Assembly (NCBI RefSeq): GCF_901709675.1
Contig: NC_051100.1
Span: 3,722,001-3,786,000 of the forward strand
Length of the DNA stretch: 64,000 bases
Direction: 5' to 3'
From: Syngnathus acus
Taxonomy: Eukaryota; Chordata; Actinopteri; Syngnathiformes; Syngnathidae
Position 1 is the first letter of the stretch. The number at the start of each line of letters is the position of its first letter. This document shows, piece by piece, positions 46,093 through 54,720 of this stretch. The notes beneath the pieces were generated by a model. It worked only from the letters and a program-made list of their open reading frames with translations, ran no database searches and was not told the origin of the DNA. Both the position numbers and the translations under genes were made by a program.

Positions 46093-48009
46093 GGACGAGG
46101 CCGAGGAAGGGGACGCGGCGGCGTGAGGGGACGAGGTCCACCCAAAAGGGTCGCGTTTAGGGCGGACGAGGGAATCGAGGAGGCTGAACCGGAAGCCCAA
46201 GCCGAGCCCTCCAAGGCCGCCAAGAAGCTCAAATCTGTCATCAAACTCAGCAAACTCCTGGCAGCCGCCAAGAGAGGAGAGCAGGCGCCGGCGGCTGCTG
46301 CCGGCCCGTCTCCATGGAAGAAAGCCAAAATGTTCAAGATGTTTGGCGTCAAGAAAAAAGATAAGGATTACGCCAAATTGATGTCAGCACGCCGTATTGA
46401 CAGTCTGGAGAGTCTGAGTGATGGGCCGTCGCCTGCGGGACCCATCGACAGCAAATCGAGCACTCGCAGCCAGCTGAGTAAAGTTTTGAAGAAAATCAAC
46501 ATCGGCAAAAAGTTGCGAGCCCGGAGAAAGTCGCAGAGTAGCGTGAGCGTCACTGGCAGCGAGAGGGACGAAGAAGCCTCACAAGTGACAAGCGAAGAAG
46601 AGAAGAAGTCCAAAGTGTCCATTAGTGTCACGGAAAGTGAGCCAGAAGCAGGGACGAGCGGGAGCGCCAAGGATAAAGACTCAGATGACGAGTCGTCTGA
46701 GAAAAGCAGCGTAGACAGGGAGTATCTGAAAGTGGATTTAGATCGGGACGACGCCAACGAAAGTACCGTGGACTCGGAAGAAGAGCCCGATCGAGACCCG
46801 GGGGATTCGGAGGAAGAAAGCAAATCTGAAAGCGAAGGAACTGAAAAGGAATCGGTCAGTGAGAAAGAATCTGGTACTGAAAGAGAATCAGAAAAAGAGT
46901 CGGAATCCGAGAAGCCGTCAGGGACAGAGAAAGAGTCGGAAACCGAGAAAGACTCGGAATCGGAGCAAGAGTCGGAAACCGAGAAAGACTCTGATTCGGA
47001 GCAAGAGTCAGAAACAGAGAAAGACTCGGAGTCAGAATCAATCAAAGCGTCTGATTCAGAGAAAGGAACAATGACGGCAACGGAGAAGGGCTCAGAATCA
47101 GATGAGTCAGAGACTGCGGGAAGCACCAAAGACAGTGGATCGACTGCCCGCTCATCCATAAGATCATCAGCTACTGAGGCGAGCAGTGCCAGTGGGAGTA
47201 GGCGGATTAGTGGCAGCGGTAGCGTGAGCCGAAGCGCCAGTCAAAGTCGGAGCGAAAGCGGTAGTAGGACTCTTAGCGGAAGCGCAAGAAGTCAAAGTGC
47301 AAGCACCGGCAAATCTGCCTCTGTATCTGCTTCAAGTGTGAGGTCATCAACCAAAACGTCAGGAAGCACATTAACATCTGAGAAGTCCGGCCAGGAGCTC
47401 AGCGAGGCAGAATCCGGTACCGGAACAGTCAGCGAGTCTGAATCCGGTACCGGAACAGTCAGCGAGGCCGAATCAGGGTCAGGCAGCGAAGGCTCTTGGT
47501 CTAAAGGGTCAGGCCAGAGAAAAATGTCCGGTTCAGACTCCGTCGGCGGGTCATCCAAAGGCAGTCGGATGACCGAGGAGAGTTCCTTGAGGAGCAGGAG
47601 AAGTTCCTCTGGTTCCGGGTCAACCAGCGGCAGCCTGCACTCCCGAAAGTCCATCCTGACACACCGGACCGAGGGCACAATCACCGAGGAGAGCGAAGAA
47701 GAAGCGTCGGCGTCCGAGTCAGCCAGTGACATGAGCGACGATGCGGCCTCCAGAAGGTCCAGCGTGGCGTCCGGAGGCGGGCCGTCCGTCCCTTACAGCG
47801 TTCCCCCGTATAACTCCGACATCAGGAGCATCAGCGGCACTTCCGAAGAGACCTACGGAGGATTGTCACCCATTTCCGAGGTGGACGAAGACGCCATCTC
47901 CACAGAGAAATCCGCAGCTAGCGGCTCCGGTTCAGAGGCCGGTAAAGGAGAAACGGAGGCGACGTCAGACGCCGATTCCGACTCGGAGAAGGACCTCACA
48001 GCCTTCTAG
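46093..48009 (+). CDS. pcdh15: pcdh15 alternative terminal exon: 638-residue Ser/Glu-rich tail
   Basis: A 1,917-nt exon in phase 0 with its own TAG stop. In order: an Arg-Gly tract (GRGRGRGRGGVRGRG, residues 1-15); a basic, Lys/Ala/Leu-rich block with AKKLKSVIKLSKLLAAAKRG and SPWKKAKMFKMFGVKKKDKD (residues about 45-95), the only part that looks folded; ARRIDSLESLSDG; a second basic patch (LKKINIGKKLRARRKS); then over 400 residues of low-complexity Ser, Glu, Gly and Thr with many S-x-x-E acidic sites suited to casein kinase 2. A 12-residue unit (ESETEKDSESEQ) is repeated three times and a 10-residue unit (ESGTGTVSE-type) twice. The end is SEKDLTAF, again a possible PDZ ligand (T-A-F). It sits just before the last exon, the place of the mammalian CD2 exon as I recall the gene. 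Beyond that position I do not recognise it as a known domain. Confidence 0.88.
   Translation, partial: GRGRGRGRGGVRGRGPPKRVAFRADEGIEEAEPEAQAEPSKAAKKLKSVIKLSKLLAAAKRGEQAPAAAAGPSPWKKAKMFKMFGVKKKDKDYAKLMSARRIDSLESLSDGPSPAGPIDSKSSTRSQLSKVLKKINIGKKLRARRKSQSSVSVTGSERDEEASQVTSEEEKKSKVSISVTESEPEAGTSGSAKDKDSDDESSEKSSVDREYLKVDLDRDDANESTVDSEEEPDRDPGDSEEESKSESEGTEKESVSEKESGTERESEKESESEKPSGTEKESETEKDSESEQESETEKDSDSEQESETEKDSESESIKASDSEKGTMTATEKGSESDESETAGSTKDSGSTARSSIRSSATEASSASGSRRISGSGSVSRSASQSRSESGSRTLSGSARSQSASTGKSASVSASSVRSSTKTSGSTLTSEKSGQELSEAESGTGTVSESESGTGTVSEAESGSGSEGSWSKGSGQRKMSGSDSVGGSSKGSRMTEESSLRSRRSSSGSGSTSGSLHSRKSILTHRTEGTITEESEEEASASESASDMSDDAASRRSSVASGGGPSVPYSVPPYNSDIRSISGTSEETYGGLSPISEVDEDAISTEKSAASGSGSEAGKGETEATSDADSDSEKDLTAF
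46933..47040 (+). repeat. Three 36-nt coding repeats
   Basis: Units 46933-46968, 46969-47004 and 47005-47040 each encode ESETEKDSESEQ or a close variant (third unit ends SESES). They are in frame within the Ser/Glu-rich exon. Confidence 0.92.
47407..47466 (+). repeat. Two near-identical 30-nt coding repeats
   Basis: Units 47407-47436 and 47437-47466 share GAATCCGGTACCGGAACAGT and encode (A/S)ESGTGTVSE. They differ only in the first codon, which suggests a recent duplication. Confidence 0.93.
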
Positions 48010-48562
48010 AAAACACCATTGTCACTGTGAAGTAAGAGAACGCCAATGATCTCTGCATGGGAGTGAACACATGGGTGCTTTCTTCTTCTGAGCGTCTCCA
48101 ACGTCATCTACTGAAGCTCACTTCTCCTGTGCCACTTGACTGCTACAAAAGCAACTTTCAACTTTCCTGTCCTTATTTTTTCATCCTCTCCCAGTGTGCA
48201 TTTATACCTCTTCATGATCTTTATTATTGCGCCAACGCTGACCATCATGGTTTATTTTTGGAATCGGTACGGCACGCAATACCTCATCAGAGTCAAACAC
48301 AATCAAAGACGAAAACCACTCTGGTGAGCGGTTAGCAATCACGACATCACTTCTGGAGAATTTGACTTTTTATGTTTTCATCATGGGTCCAATGATGAAA
48401 AGGTAGCTAGCAGTAATTGCTACAATATGTTGAACCACAGTTAATTGATTTCTTTTGCGTAATTCAGCAGGGCTCGGGCACTTTCTTCTTTTCTGATATT
48501 TTGGGACTGTGGAGTGTGTCATTTCCACCTCCAATGAAACTGATCCATGTTCTTCTCCCCAG
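48010..48562. other. 3' UTR of the Ser/Glu-rich isoform and intron for the last exon
   Basis: 553 nt. I see no AATAAA here; a noncanonical signal may be used, or the 3' UTR may extend further. The end (TGTTCTTCTCCCCAG) is a strong acceptor. Confidence 0.7.
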
Positions 48563-49147
48563 CTGGTGAGAAAGAAGCGGATGAAGCTCGTGGTCGATCG
48601 AGAAAACGAGTCCACCTCCACCGGAGAGGAGAGCTCCGGCGAGACGCAGAGGTCCCGACCGTCGAGCGGCCACGGCAACATTAACGGGAACATTTACCTG
48701 GCCCAGAACGGCACGATCGTCCGAACCCGACGGACACCCCACCCCAACAACCTCAAGGTGGGATCCCAGTTTAAAAAACTGGACAAGCTGGGGGTGACTC
48801 ACGAGGAGCCGTCGCCCATCGTTAGCACAGAAGGCCTTAATGGCGGCACGGAGGACGGGACGGGGACGTGCGTGTCCCCCAACGTGGACATCAACCTGAA
48901 CACCCGGGCCTCCTGCGGCTCCCTGAGCTCCAGCCTGAACGGTCTTAAAAGCTCCGGGTCCAAATCCAGTATCGGCAAATCCTCGCTGGGCAGAAACAGC
49001 AGCGGAGAGGAACTGGAGACTTCGGTGGACAACCGCAAAGACAGCAGGGAGACGTTGCCGATCCACAGCGATCACACCGTATCCGATGAGGAGGAGTTGT
49101 GGATGGGACCTTGGAACAACCTGCACATACCAATGACCAAACTCTGA
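48563..49147 (+). CDS. pcdh15: pcdh15 last exon: conserved tail ending MTKL
   Basis: 585-nt exon: 194 residues and a TGA stop, entered in phase 0. It encodes LVRKKRMKLVVDRENEST, NINGNIYLAQNGTIVRTRR, KKLDKLGVTHEEPSP, a Ser-rich middle (SSSLNGLKSSGSKSSIGKSS), and the end SDEEELWMGPWNNLHIPMTK-L. The opening and the C-terminal 25 or so residues match the mammalian PCDH15 isoform ending MTKL (CD3 or CD2 depending on nomenclature; I could not check which). The middle is the variable part. Confidence 0.95.
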   Translation: MVRKKRMKLVVDRENESTSTGEESSGETQRSRPSSGHGNINGNIYLAQNGTIVRTRRTPHPNNLKVGSQFKKLDKLGVTHEEPSPIVSTEGLNGGTEDGTGTCVSPNVDINLNTRASCGSLSSSLNGLKSSGSKSSIGKSSLGRNSSGEELETSVDNRKDSRETLPIHSDHTVSDEEELWMGPWNNLHIPMTKL

Positions 49148-50191
49148 CTCATCAGCCACTTGCCTTTCATGTGTGATTTTTGGTTGGATTTACCACAAAT
49201 AACTGTGTGCCTCGACTGTGAAATCTCTCAAGTTCAATTTCATTTTCATTGGTATCGATTGAATGACGAATCAGCAAAAAAACTGCAAGGCAATGATGGC
49301 GCCCCCAGTGGACCATGATTCACCTTTTTAATTTACTACTCTCTGTTGAGCACACATCATTAGCCTTTTTTCATTGAGTGATTTATTTTTATTTTTTTTA
49401 TCTTTTATTTCATCACATCAACCACCGGCAAAGATTTTTAATATATTAACAGTTAATGAGAGAAGTTAGAAAAATGTGCTATGATGAAGGAACAATTATT
49501 TTCAGTAATTATTTTAGAAAGCATTTATGGAGATTTATAAAAACTATATAAATACGAAATTGTTTTTATATCTAATAGCGATGGAAGCAAATGATTATCA
49601 CTGCTTTTCAACAGGGAATTAGTAATAGATGGTATTCTTTTGCATATTTTTAACGACAGGATATATTTCCAACTATTTATCAGGAATGTCCGCGGGGCTA
49701 AAAAAAAAAGGACTTACAGTGCTTTCTTGTGAATGAAATGAAAGACATTGCGCAATCGCACTGCTTCGGAACTGCGAGCGTGTCTCGGTGAATGAGAGTT
49801 TTTTTTTTTTTTTTTTAGAGCGACTTCTTAAATTGCACAATAGAGTGAAAGTTGAATAAAAGGTTGCGCCTTGCCACATCTCGTTGGTATTTTCGTGCTC
49901 TCGCTTTGTGGCAAGTCACCAAATTTGAAATCGCGCCTCGCTCGAATGCCAGCAGGAAGTGCGAGAAGACAAGAGGAAGTCTCGCCCCCTTTCAACTTGA
50001 CTGTCTGTCAACCAATCCAAAAAAACAAACAAAGGTCTCCCTCGAGTAGATTCCCTTGATTTCTCCCGCGGCGCATCCAACAAGTGGAGGACGACATTTG
50101 CCTTTCATTCAGCAGTCAATCACAAGCAAAAGCTCTGCCAATCAAGTCAACGGGGGTGTTTTGAAGGCTGCTGTTCACAGAGCGCCAGCAA
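49148..50191. other. pcdh15 3' UTR and downstream flank
   Basis: AT-rich to about 49860, with T-runs at 49392-49400 and 49799-49816, then unique sequence. No coding exon was recognised. Confidence 0.65.
49855..49860 (+). promoter_or_regulatory. Candidate poly(A) signal for the last exon
   Basis: AATAAA about 0.7 kb after the last pcdh15 stop and the first canonical signal downstream of it. The stretch 49148-49854 would then be 3' UTR. Confidence 0.45.
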
Positions 50192-50287
50192 TGTGGAGTT
50201 GCTTCAAAAAGAGCAAAGCTGCAACTAGGTCACGATTGGGAACCTTGTTCAACACCAATCCCACCAACAAACCGCTGCCGGTGCAGT
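50192..50287 (+). CDS. Candidate first coding exon of an unknown small transcript
   Basis: ATG at 50192 opens MWSCFKKSKAATRSRLGTLF and continues NTNPTNKPLPV, with CA left over before a perfect donor GTAAGT (from 50288). Spliced to the acceptor TCTTTTGCAG at 51580 it would continue HGGPRLKITLAPASPLFCAS and so on to a stop near 51711, a product of about 79 residues with a short hydrophobic stretch. I do not recognise it. The evidence is only two good splice sites and an open frame, so a non-coding transcript or chance is quite possible. Confidence 0.2.
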
Positions 50288-51580
50288 AAGTCTGCTCTCC
50301 TTAAAATAGCTACGTAAGGGGAATTGAGAAGAATTTACCAGGTCTGTTTGTTTTCACGATGGCCTAGTAGTCAACAGATTTACGTCAGTGTTCTGGGAAA
50401 GCTTATCCATCACTCGTATTTTACAGCTGAGATTCTCAAACGGGATCTCCGCAAAGTTGTAATAGTTTGCATATTTCATCAAAAGTGCATATCTACGTGA
50501 GGGGGTCACGCTTCTCACTGGCGGTGCTCGAGGGGGCGGGGAAGGGCTACTGGCACCCCCCAAATATACTTGGACCCACTTGGTGGCAGGCCAGAATGTA
50601 ATTGGGGTATTTTCTGATTTTTCCTGGAATTCTTTCCTCATTTTTTCACCCGCTCCTTGTCGGGCACATTTTAAAAAAAATATCTTTGGGATTTGTAAAA
50701 GAAAAAATATATATAATAATGGTGGATTCCTTTAGATAAGATATCCTTGGCCCACCCAAGGAAAAAAATACTAGCTTTGCTAGTGGTCCCAATATCTGAC
50801 TGTAGATGGTAAACAAACTACTGCAGATTTTATCATCTTGGAGCAATTGCTAGGAAACCGCGAGCAGCTCGTAGAGTGTCATGATTTTTTAATTTTTTTT
50901 TGTGGTGTTGAATTGGATCCCACCTCATGACGGAATATCGTACCCACTCAGCTTTGAACTATTCCCATCAGCTCTTGCAGCGGCTGTAGGGGGGGTCCAG
51001 GCGTGTGCTGTTATTAGCAACACAGGCCCTTCTGAGGATGCTGCGTTCTTCCAGCACATGCTTGCCATCTGCCGTGTGGACTTGGCCTTTTTTTAATTTC
51101 AAATTTAAAAGTTTTTGTCCTTGAAGGTAAACACTCTGAAGGTTTCCCCAATTCTATGCTTTGGCACGTGTACAGCAGTGAGGAACACCAGGATGTTCTC
51201 CTTGGCATGTGTGAGTATTCTCTGTGCTTCTGTTTCATTCATGCTGAGTTTGAAAGGCACTTTGGTGCTGAGCGTTCACTGACAACTTAAAGTTGGCAGA
51301 TAATTCATTAAGTACACCTGCACAGTCTATTGAGGTCCAATATATGAGAAGCAAGAATGAAGCTTTGCATTCCACTTCAACCTGTCGACAGGCAAAGCTA
51401 CTGAAAAAAAGTCCTTAAATGGTCTCAATCAATGCTAAATTCATCAAATGCTTTCCCAAAGGCCGTAAATTGATGAACCGCACTAAAAATCCATTTCATA
51501 AATATTCGGTGAGTCGTCTTCAGGGCATGCAGAGGTTTTTTAATTTTCCCGCTGATCGATTTGACTCTCCTCTTTTGCAG
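50288..51580. other. Stretch between the candidate exons
   Basis: 1.3 kb of mixed sequence. No repeat family or protein similarity was recognised. Confidence 0.5.
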
Positions 51581-51782
51581 TGGAGGCCCGCGGCTGAAGA
51601 TTACGCTCGCGCCAGCTTCGCCATTGTTCTGCGCATCATTGCTGGCTTATTACATTTGCCCGTGGTGCAAGACCCGGGTCGTCTTCAGATGGCACAGATG
51701 GGTTGGAGATCACTGACGAGTGATACATAGCCCAGGAGAACATCAGATTTCATCTCGTGTGAACGTCTTCAACTGCTATAAG
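51581..51782 (+). ncRNA. Candidate second exon of the same unknown transcript
   Basis: It is bounded by acceptor CTCTTTTGCAG and donor AAG|GTAAGA and is clearly more GC-rich than its surroundings. All three frames meet a stop inside it (frame continuing from 50192 stops near 51711), so it would be a 3' or non-coding exon. No later partner exon was found. Confidence 0.2.
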
Positions 51783-53000
51783 GTAAGACTTTACAAAACA
51801 CTTCACAGGTTAACTGAATTAGACCTCTACATGATTTTTTATTTATTTTTTTTATAGAGAATAAATATTGAAATAGTGACTAAAAAATTCAAATGTAATT
51901 CCCAAATGTTTTATAAAATTAATTCATTCAAAATTAATCGTACATTACCGATTTAAAAAACCAAAAATACGTACAAAATAAAGTAGAATACTTAATGTGA
52001 ATGTCATGCTTGGATTGACGTTTTCCTAAAATGACCACTAGATGGCGCCTGTAATCCACAGCAGTGAATGATGATGTCATGCAAGTGGAGGCAGCAAAGG
52101 CAGTGATGAAAATAGTTTCTTTCAAAAAGAAAAAATGCGTGGCGCTGTCAGAGTTAAAGTACATATTTGCTTGCGCTCTCGTGGGACACTGCAGCATACT
52201 TGTGCAAGATATATTGTGCGGCTTTAATGAACCACTAAATGGCGACATGCTCTTAAGCGATGATGCCGGTAATTCTCTTGGACCCAAAATGTAGCCGTAA
52301 ATCACATTTACTATCGCACTTCATGATTTTTTGCGACTGTCGTTTTATTTTGTCTTGACTTTGTGGGAAAATCCTATGGGATGTTATTTTGAATAACAAA
52401 ATTTCACTTTTTCTGCTTCCTTTTTTTTTTTGCTGTCCTGTGTGACAAAATGACACAGGACTGTTAGCAATTTTTTTTTTTTAGTTTTACGTGTATTTAT
52501 CTGATTGCTTGCTGACACAAGGAGGACAGCAGCTCAGCATCTATTTTGGGGAAGGGTGCCGCTTTAGCAAAGGGAATGTTCAGGTCCATCATCATCATCT
52601 GCCCATTTCCTGCAGCTATTTAAAAGCAGACTTCACGAAAATAGGCACACGCCGAGCCGCAGACGCCGCCATCTTGGGGGGTGGCATGTTTCAAAATCAT
52701 TCAGGCGGATTAAAAATGTTCTCATTGTTTTTCTGTAACTTTCTGTCTGATTCTAGTCAATAGCAAGTTTGCTTCGCAGTTCTGAGGTTCTGGGTTTGAA
52801 TCTCCACTGCACATTTTGGCCAACCGACAACTCTTATTGTGTAGCGTTGTTTTTGTTTTCTTCCTTTTGATCAAACTGACTGTGGGACCAATATTGCTGA
52901 TCCTGTGGGAACCAAAGCTAACAGAAGGGTTAAGTGACAGACTTGCCTTCCCCACACGGAGCAATTCTGATGGCATCCCGCCCAGTAAAGCGTCTGTCTC
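51783..53000. other. Intergenic, with a SINE-like fragment
   Basis: Mostly AT-rich. A tRNA-like fragment at 52771-52820 is listed separately, and a short perfect hairpin (GTCCTGTGT/ACACAGGAC) lies at 52435-52461. No gene was seen. Confidence 0.6.
52771..52820 (+). mobile_element. SINE-like fragment with B box
   Basis: GCTTCGCAGTTCTGAGGTTC followed by TGGGTTTGAATCTC resembles the B-box half of a fish tRNA-derived SINE. The related, longer piece is at 33936-34020. Confidence 0.5.
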
Positions 53001-54720
53001 CCCTAATGAAGGGCTTGGCCCGTGCCACGTCGCGTCGTGCCCCTCGATGCGACGTCGCATCTTACCTCGCCGCGCCGCGCCGCAGCATCCCCCGAGTCAA
53101 CTGGGAACACGGTGGCGACGTTATTCCAGACATGAGGCCACCGCTTTAATAGGGTGCCGATGCTTTTCGCTCCTTGTTGCTTTTTACAAGGCTTGGGAGT
53201 TTCTCACCAAAAAAACCTCATTGGGTGTCACGCTCGTACGTGGCCAGACATGTCGCGGCTGCCAGCCATTGGGCGTCCGCAGCGTTAACATATAATGTCA
53301 ACGCAGTAGGCAGCCTTGTTAAAAAGCAATTAAGGCAAAATGATTTAAACGGCGTGCGGTTTGGACGCTAGGGCGAGCCCCGAGGTGTGCGCGCCGCCTC
53401 GTTTTCTCAAAATGAGTGTTTGACTCCCAAACCGCTATTTGTGCCAATGTTGTTCAAACCGCGCGTTCCCACACCCGCCTCGCGCTCGAGCGGGGTGTGC
53501 GGCGCGGCGCGGCGCGCATGATCACGTAGCAGATGAGTAATTGTTGGGTTTGACTCGTTTTGGGTGCATTAAAACGGTAGCTGGCTCAAATAACACAGGC
53601 TAAGATATGCTCCTGATGTATGTTTATGATGCTTTTTTGGATTGGGTTTACAGTTAACTTATTAACTCATTAACTGCCAGCCCAGTTAAAAATAATTTCG
53701 GACGTCTATATGCGTCACTGGTAGTGAATGAGTTTGGTTAAGTTAGGGGTTGTCGAGTTAGGGTTTGGTTTAGTATTAGGGTTATTTGGTGGTTTTGTGT
53801 TTATGCAAATTAGGTTGAGTGATGAAATTAGAAAGCGTGCCTTTGGGTTTTGAGTTAAGGGACTTTGACGCAATCAGGCCATTTCAGTTTTGATTTGCCA
53901 TTGGCATATTCATGTGTTCTTCTCATTTTGGTGAGGATGAAAGCATCGCTCACTTGGAACCTCATCTAGTCACTTGTCCGTTTGGTTTCCAAAGCAGGAT
54001 CTCATCCCAAAGTCCACGTGATAAGTTGCCACTGAGAGTGTGCCTCCAAGATGGTCTAGCAGAGTTTCCAGTGGCCCTTGTCTTCAAACAAAGTTTAGTG
54101 CTTGGCGATGGCAGACTCCTTTTAGCTGCTGGCACGTTGTTATGTGTGTGTGTGTGTGCGTGAAAGTGTTGGTACCAGCCAGACTGCTTGGATGTGGTTT
54201 AGAACATCTGTGTGGTCCCCACTCCAGAAGAAGACAGACAGGGCAGAGACAGAGACTGAGGGGGAGCAAAGGAGGGGCGGCCGGGACCCCAGGACCGCTT
54301 TGAGAGACGCCCCTCAGTTTTTCCATCACTGCTGTCATGGCAGTGTTGCCTGAGCACAGCCAGGCAAGAGTGAGAGCGTGAGGCCGAAGTGCGCGTATCG
54401 GAATGCGGAGGCAAGGATGGGACGGGGGGTGGTGGGTGTCCATCAGCCTGCTCGATGACTTATGAAGCCCAAGCGGCAGGTCTGGCGCTCGGCTGGGTCT
54501 CGCTTGGCACGGGGCGGGATGCGGAGGGGGCGTCGAGAGGAGCCCCCATCCAAAACCGCAGGCCCGAGCGCATGCGTGCGGTGTTTATTTACGAGGCCGT
54601 TTAACCGCGCCGCGGTCCCTGCGGTGCGCTGACACAAGATGACAGCAGCCTAAGCGTCTTGCCCTTTAAATCCGCCGTAACAGGCAGCGGGATCGGCGCC
54701 TCGGTCGCAGGCCGGCTGAG
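53000..54720. other. CpG-rich intergenic stretch
   Basis: Two CpG-dense patches (about 53020-53110 and 53380-53520) contain GCGCGGCGCGGCGCG-like runs, and 54200-54720 is GC-rich. No coding exon could be tied to them. A palindromic repeat lies at 53661-53736 and a short TG tract at 54144-54159. Confidence 0.5.
53661..53736. repeat. Palindromic dispersed repeat, copy 3
   Basis: AACTCATTAACTGCCAGCCC at the left end and CACTGGTAGTGAATGAGTT at the right, with GGACGTCTATATGCGTCA between. The ends are clear inverted repeats. It is the best-preserved palindrome of the three copies. Confidence 0.85.

Larger units (their letters stand above)
974..49147 (+). other. pcdh15: pcdh15 gene locus, 3' half (protocadherin-15)
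   Basis: The exons listed below join without a frame break into the C-terminal two thirds of protocadherin-15. The order is end of EC4, EC5 to EC11, MAD12, one transmembrane helix, then alternative cytoplasmic tails. PCDH15 is the lower half of the tip link that gates mechanotransduction channels in hair-cell stereocilia; it pairs with cadherin-23 through EC1-EC2 (upstream of this window) and associates with TMC1/2 and LHFPL5 near the membrane (family knowledge). Features specific to PCDH15 rather than a generic cadherin are the EC9-EC10 linker lacking DxNDN, the MAD12 fold sequence, and the [11 protein letters not shown] membrane helix followed by [16 protein letters not shown]. At least eight Asn-X-Ser/Thr sequons lie in EC5-EC11, as expected for an ectodomain. 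The 5' exons (signal peptide, EC1-EC4) lie before base 1. The a or b paralogue cannot be decided here. Confidence 0.96.

Noticed and set aside
46368-47159. A 263-codon open frame antisense to the Ser/Glu-rich exon
   Set aside because: It is the reverse complement of Ser/Glu codons (giving Ser, Asp, Leu, Phe), has no splice context, and follows from biased composition.
48563-48565. A 3-nt exon CTG between CCCCAG and GTGAGA at the last-exon acceptor
   Set aside because: GTGAGA is simply the next codons (Val-Arg) of a conserved protein segment (LVRKKRMKLVV), so splicing there would destroy the tail.
51419-51730. A 103-codon open frame across the candidate exon at 51581
   Set aside because: It reads through the TTTTGCAG acceptor from non-coding sequence; if the exon is real, a different frame is joined by splicing.
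52816-53295. A 159-codon open frame on the + strand downstream of pcdh15
   Set aside because: It starts at the edge of a SINE fragment, runs through a CpG-rich stretch, and shows no recognisable domain or splice-site framing.
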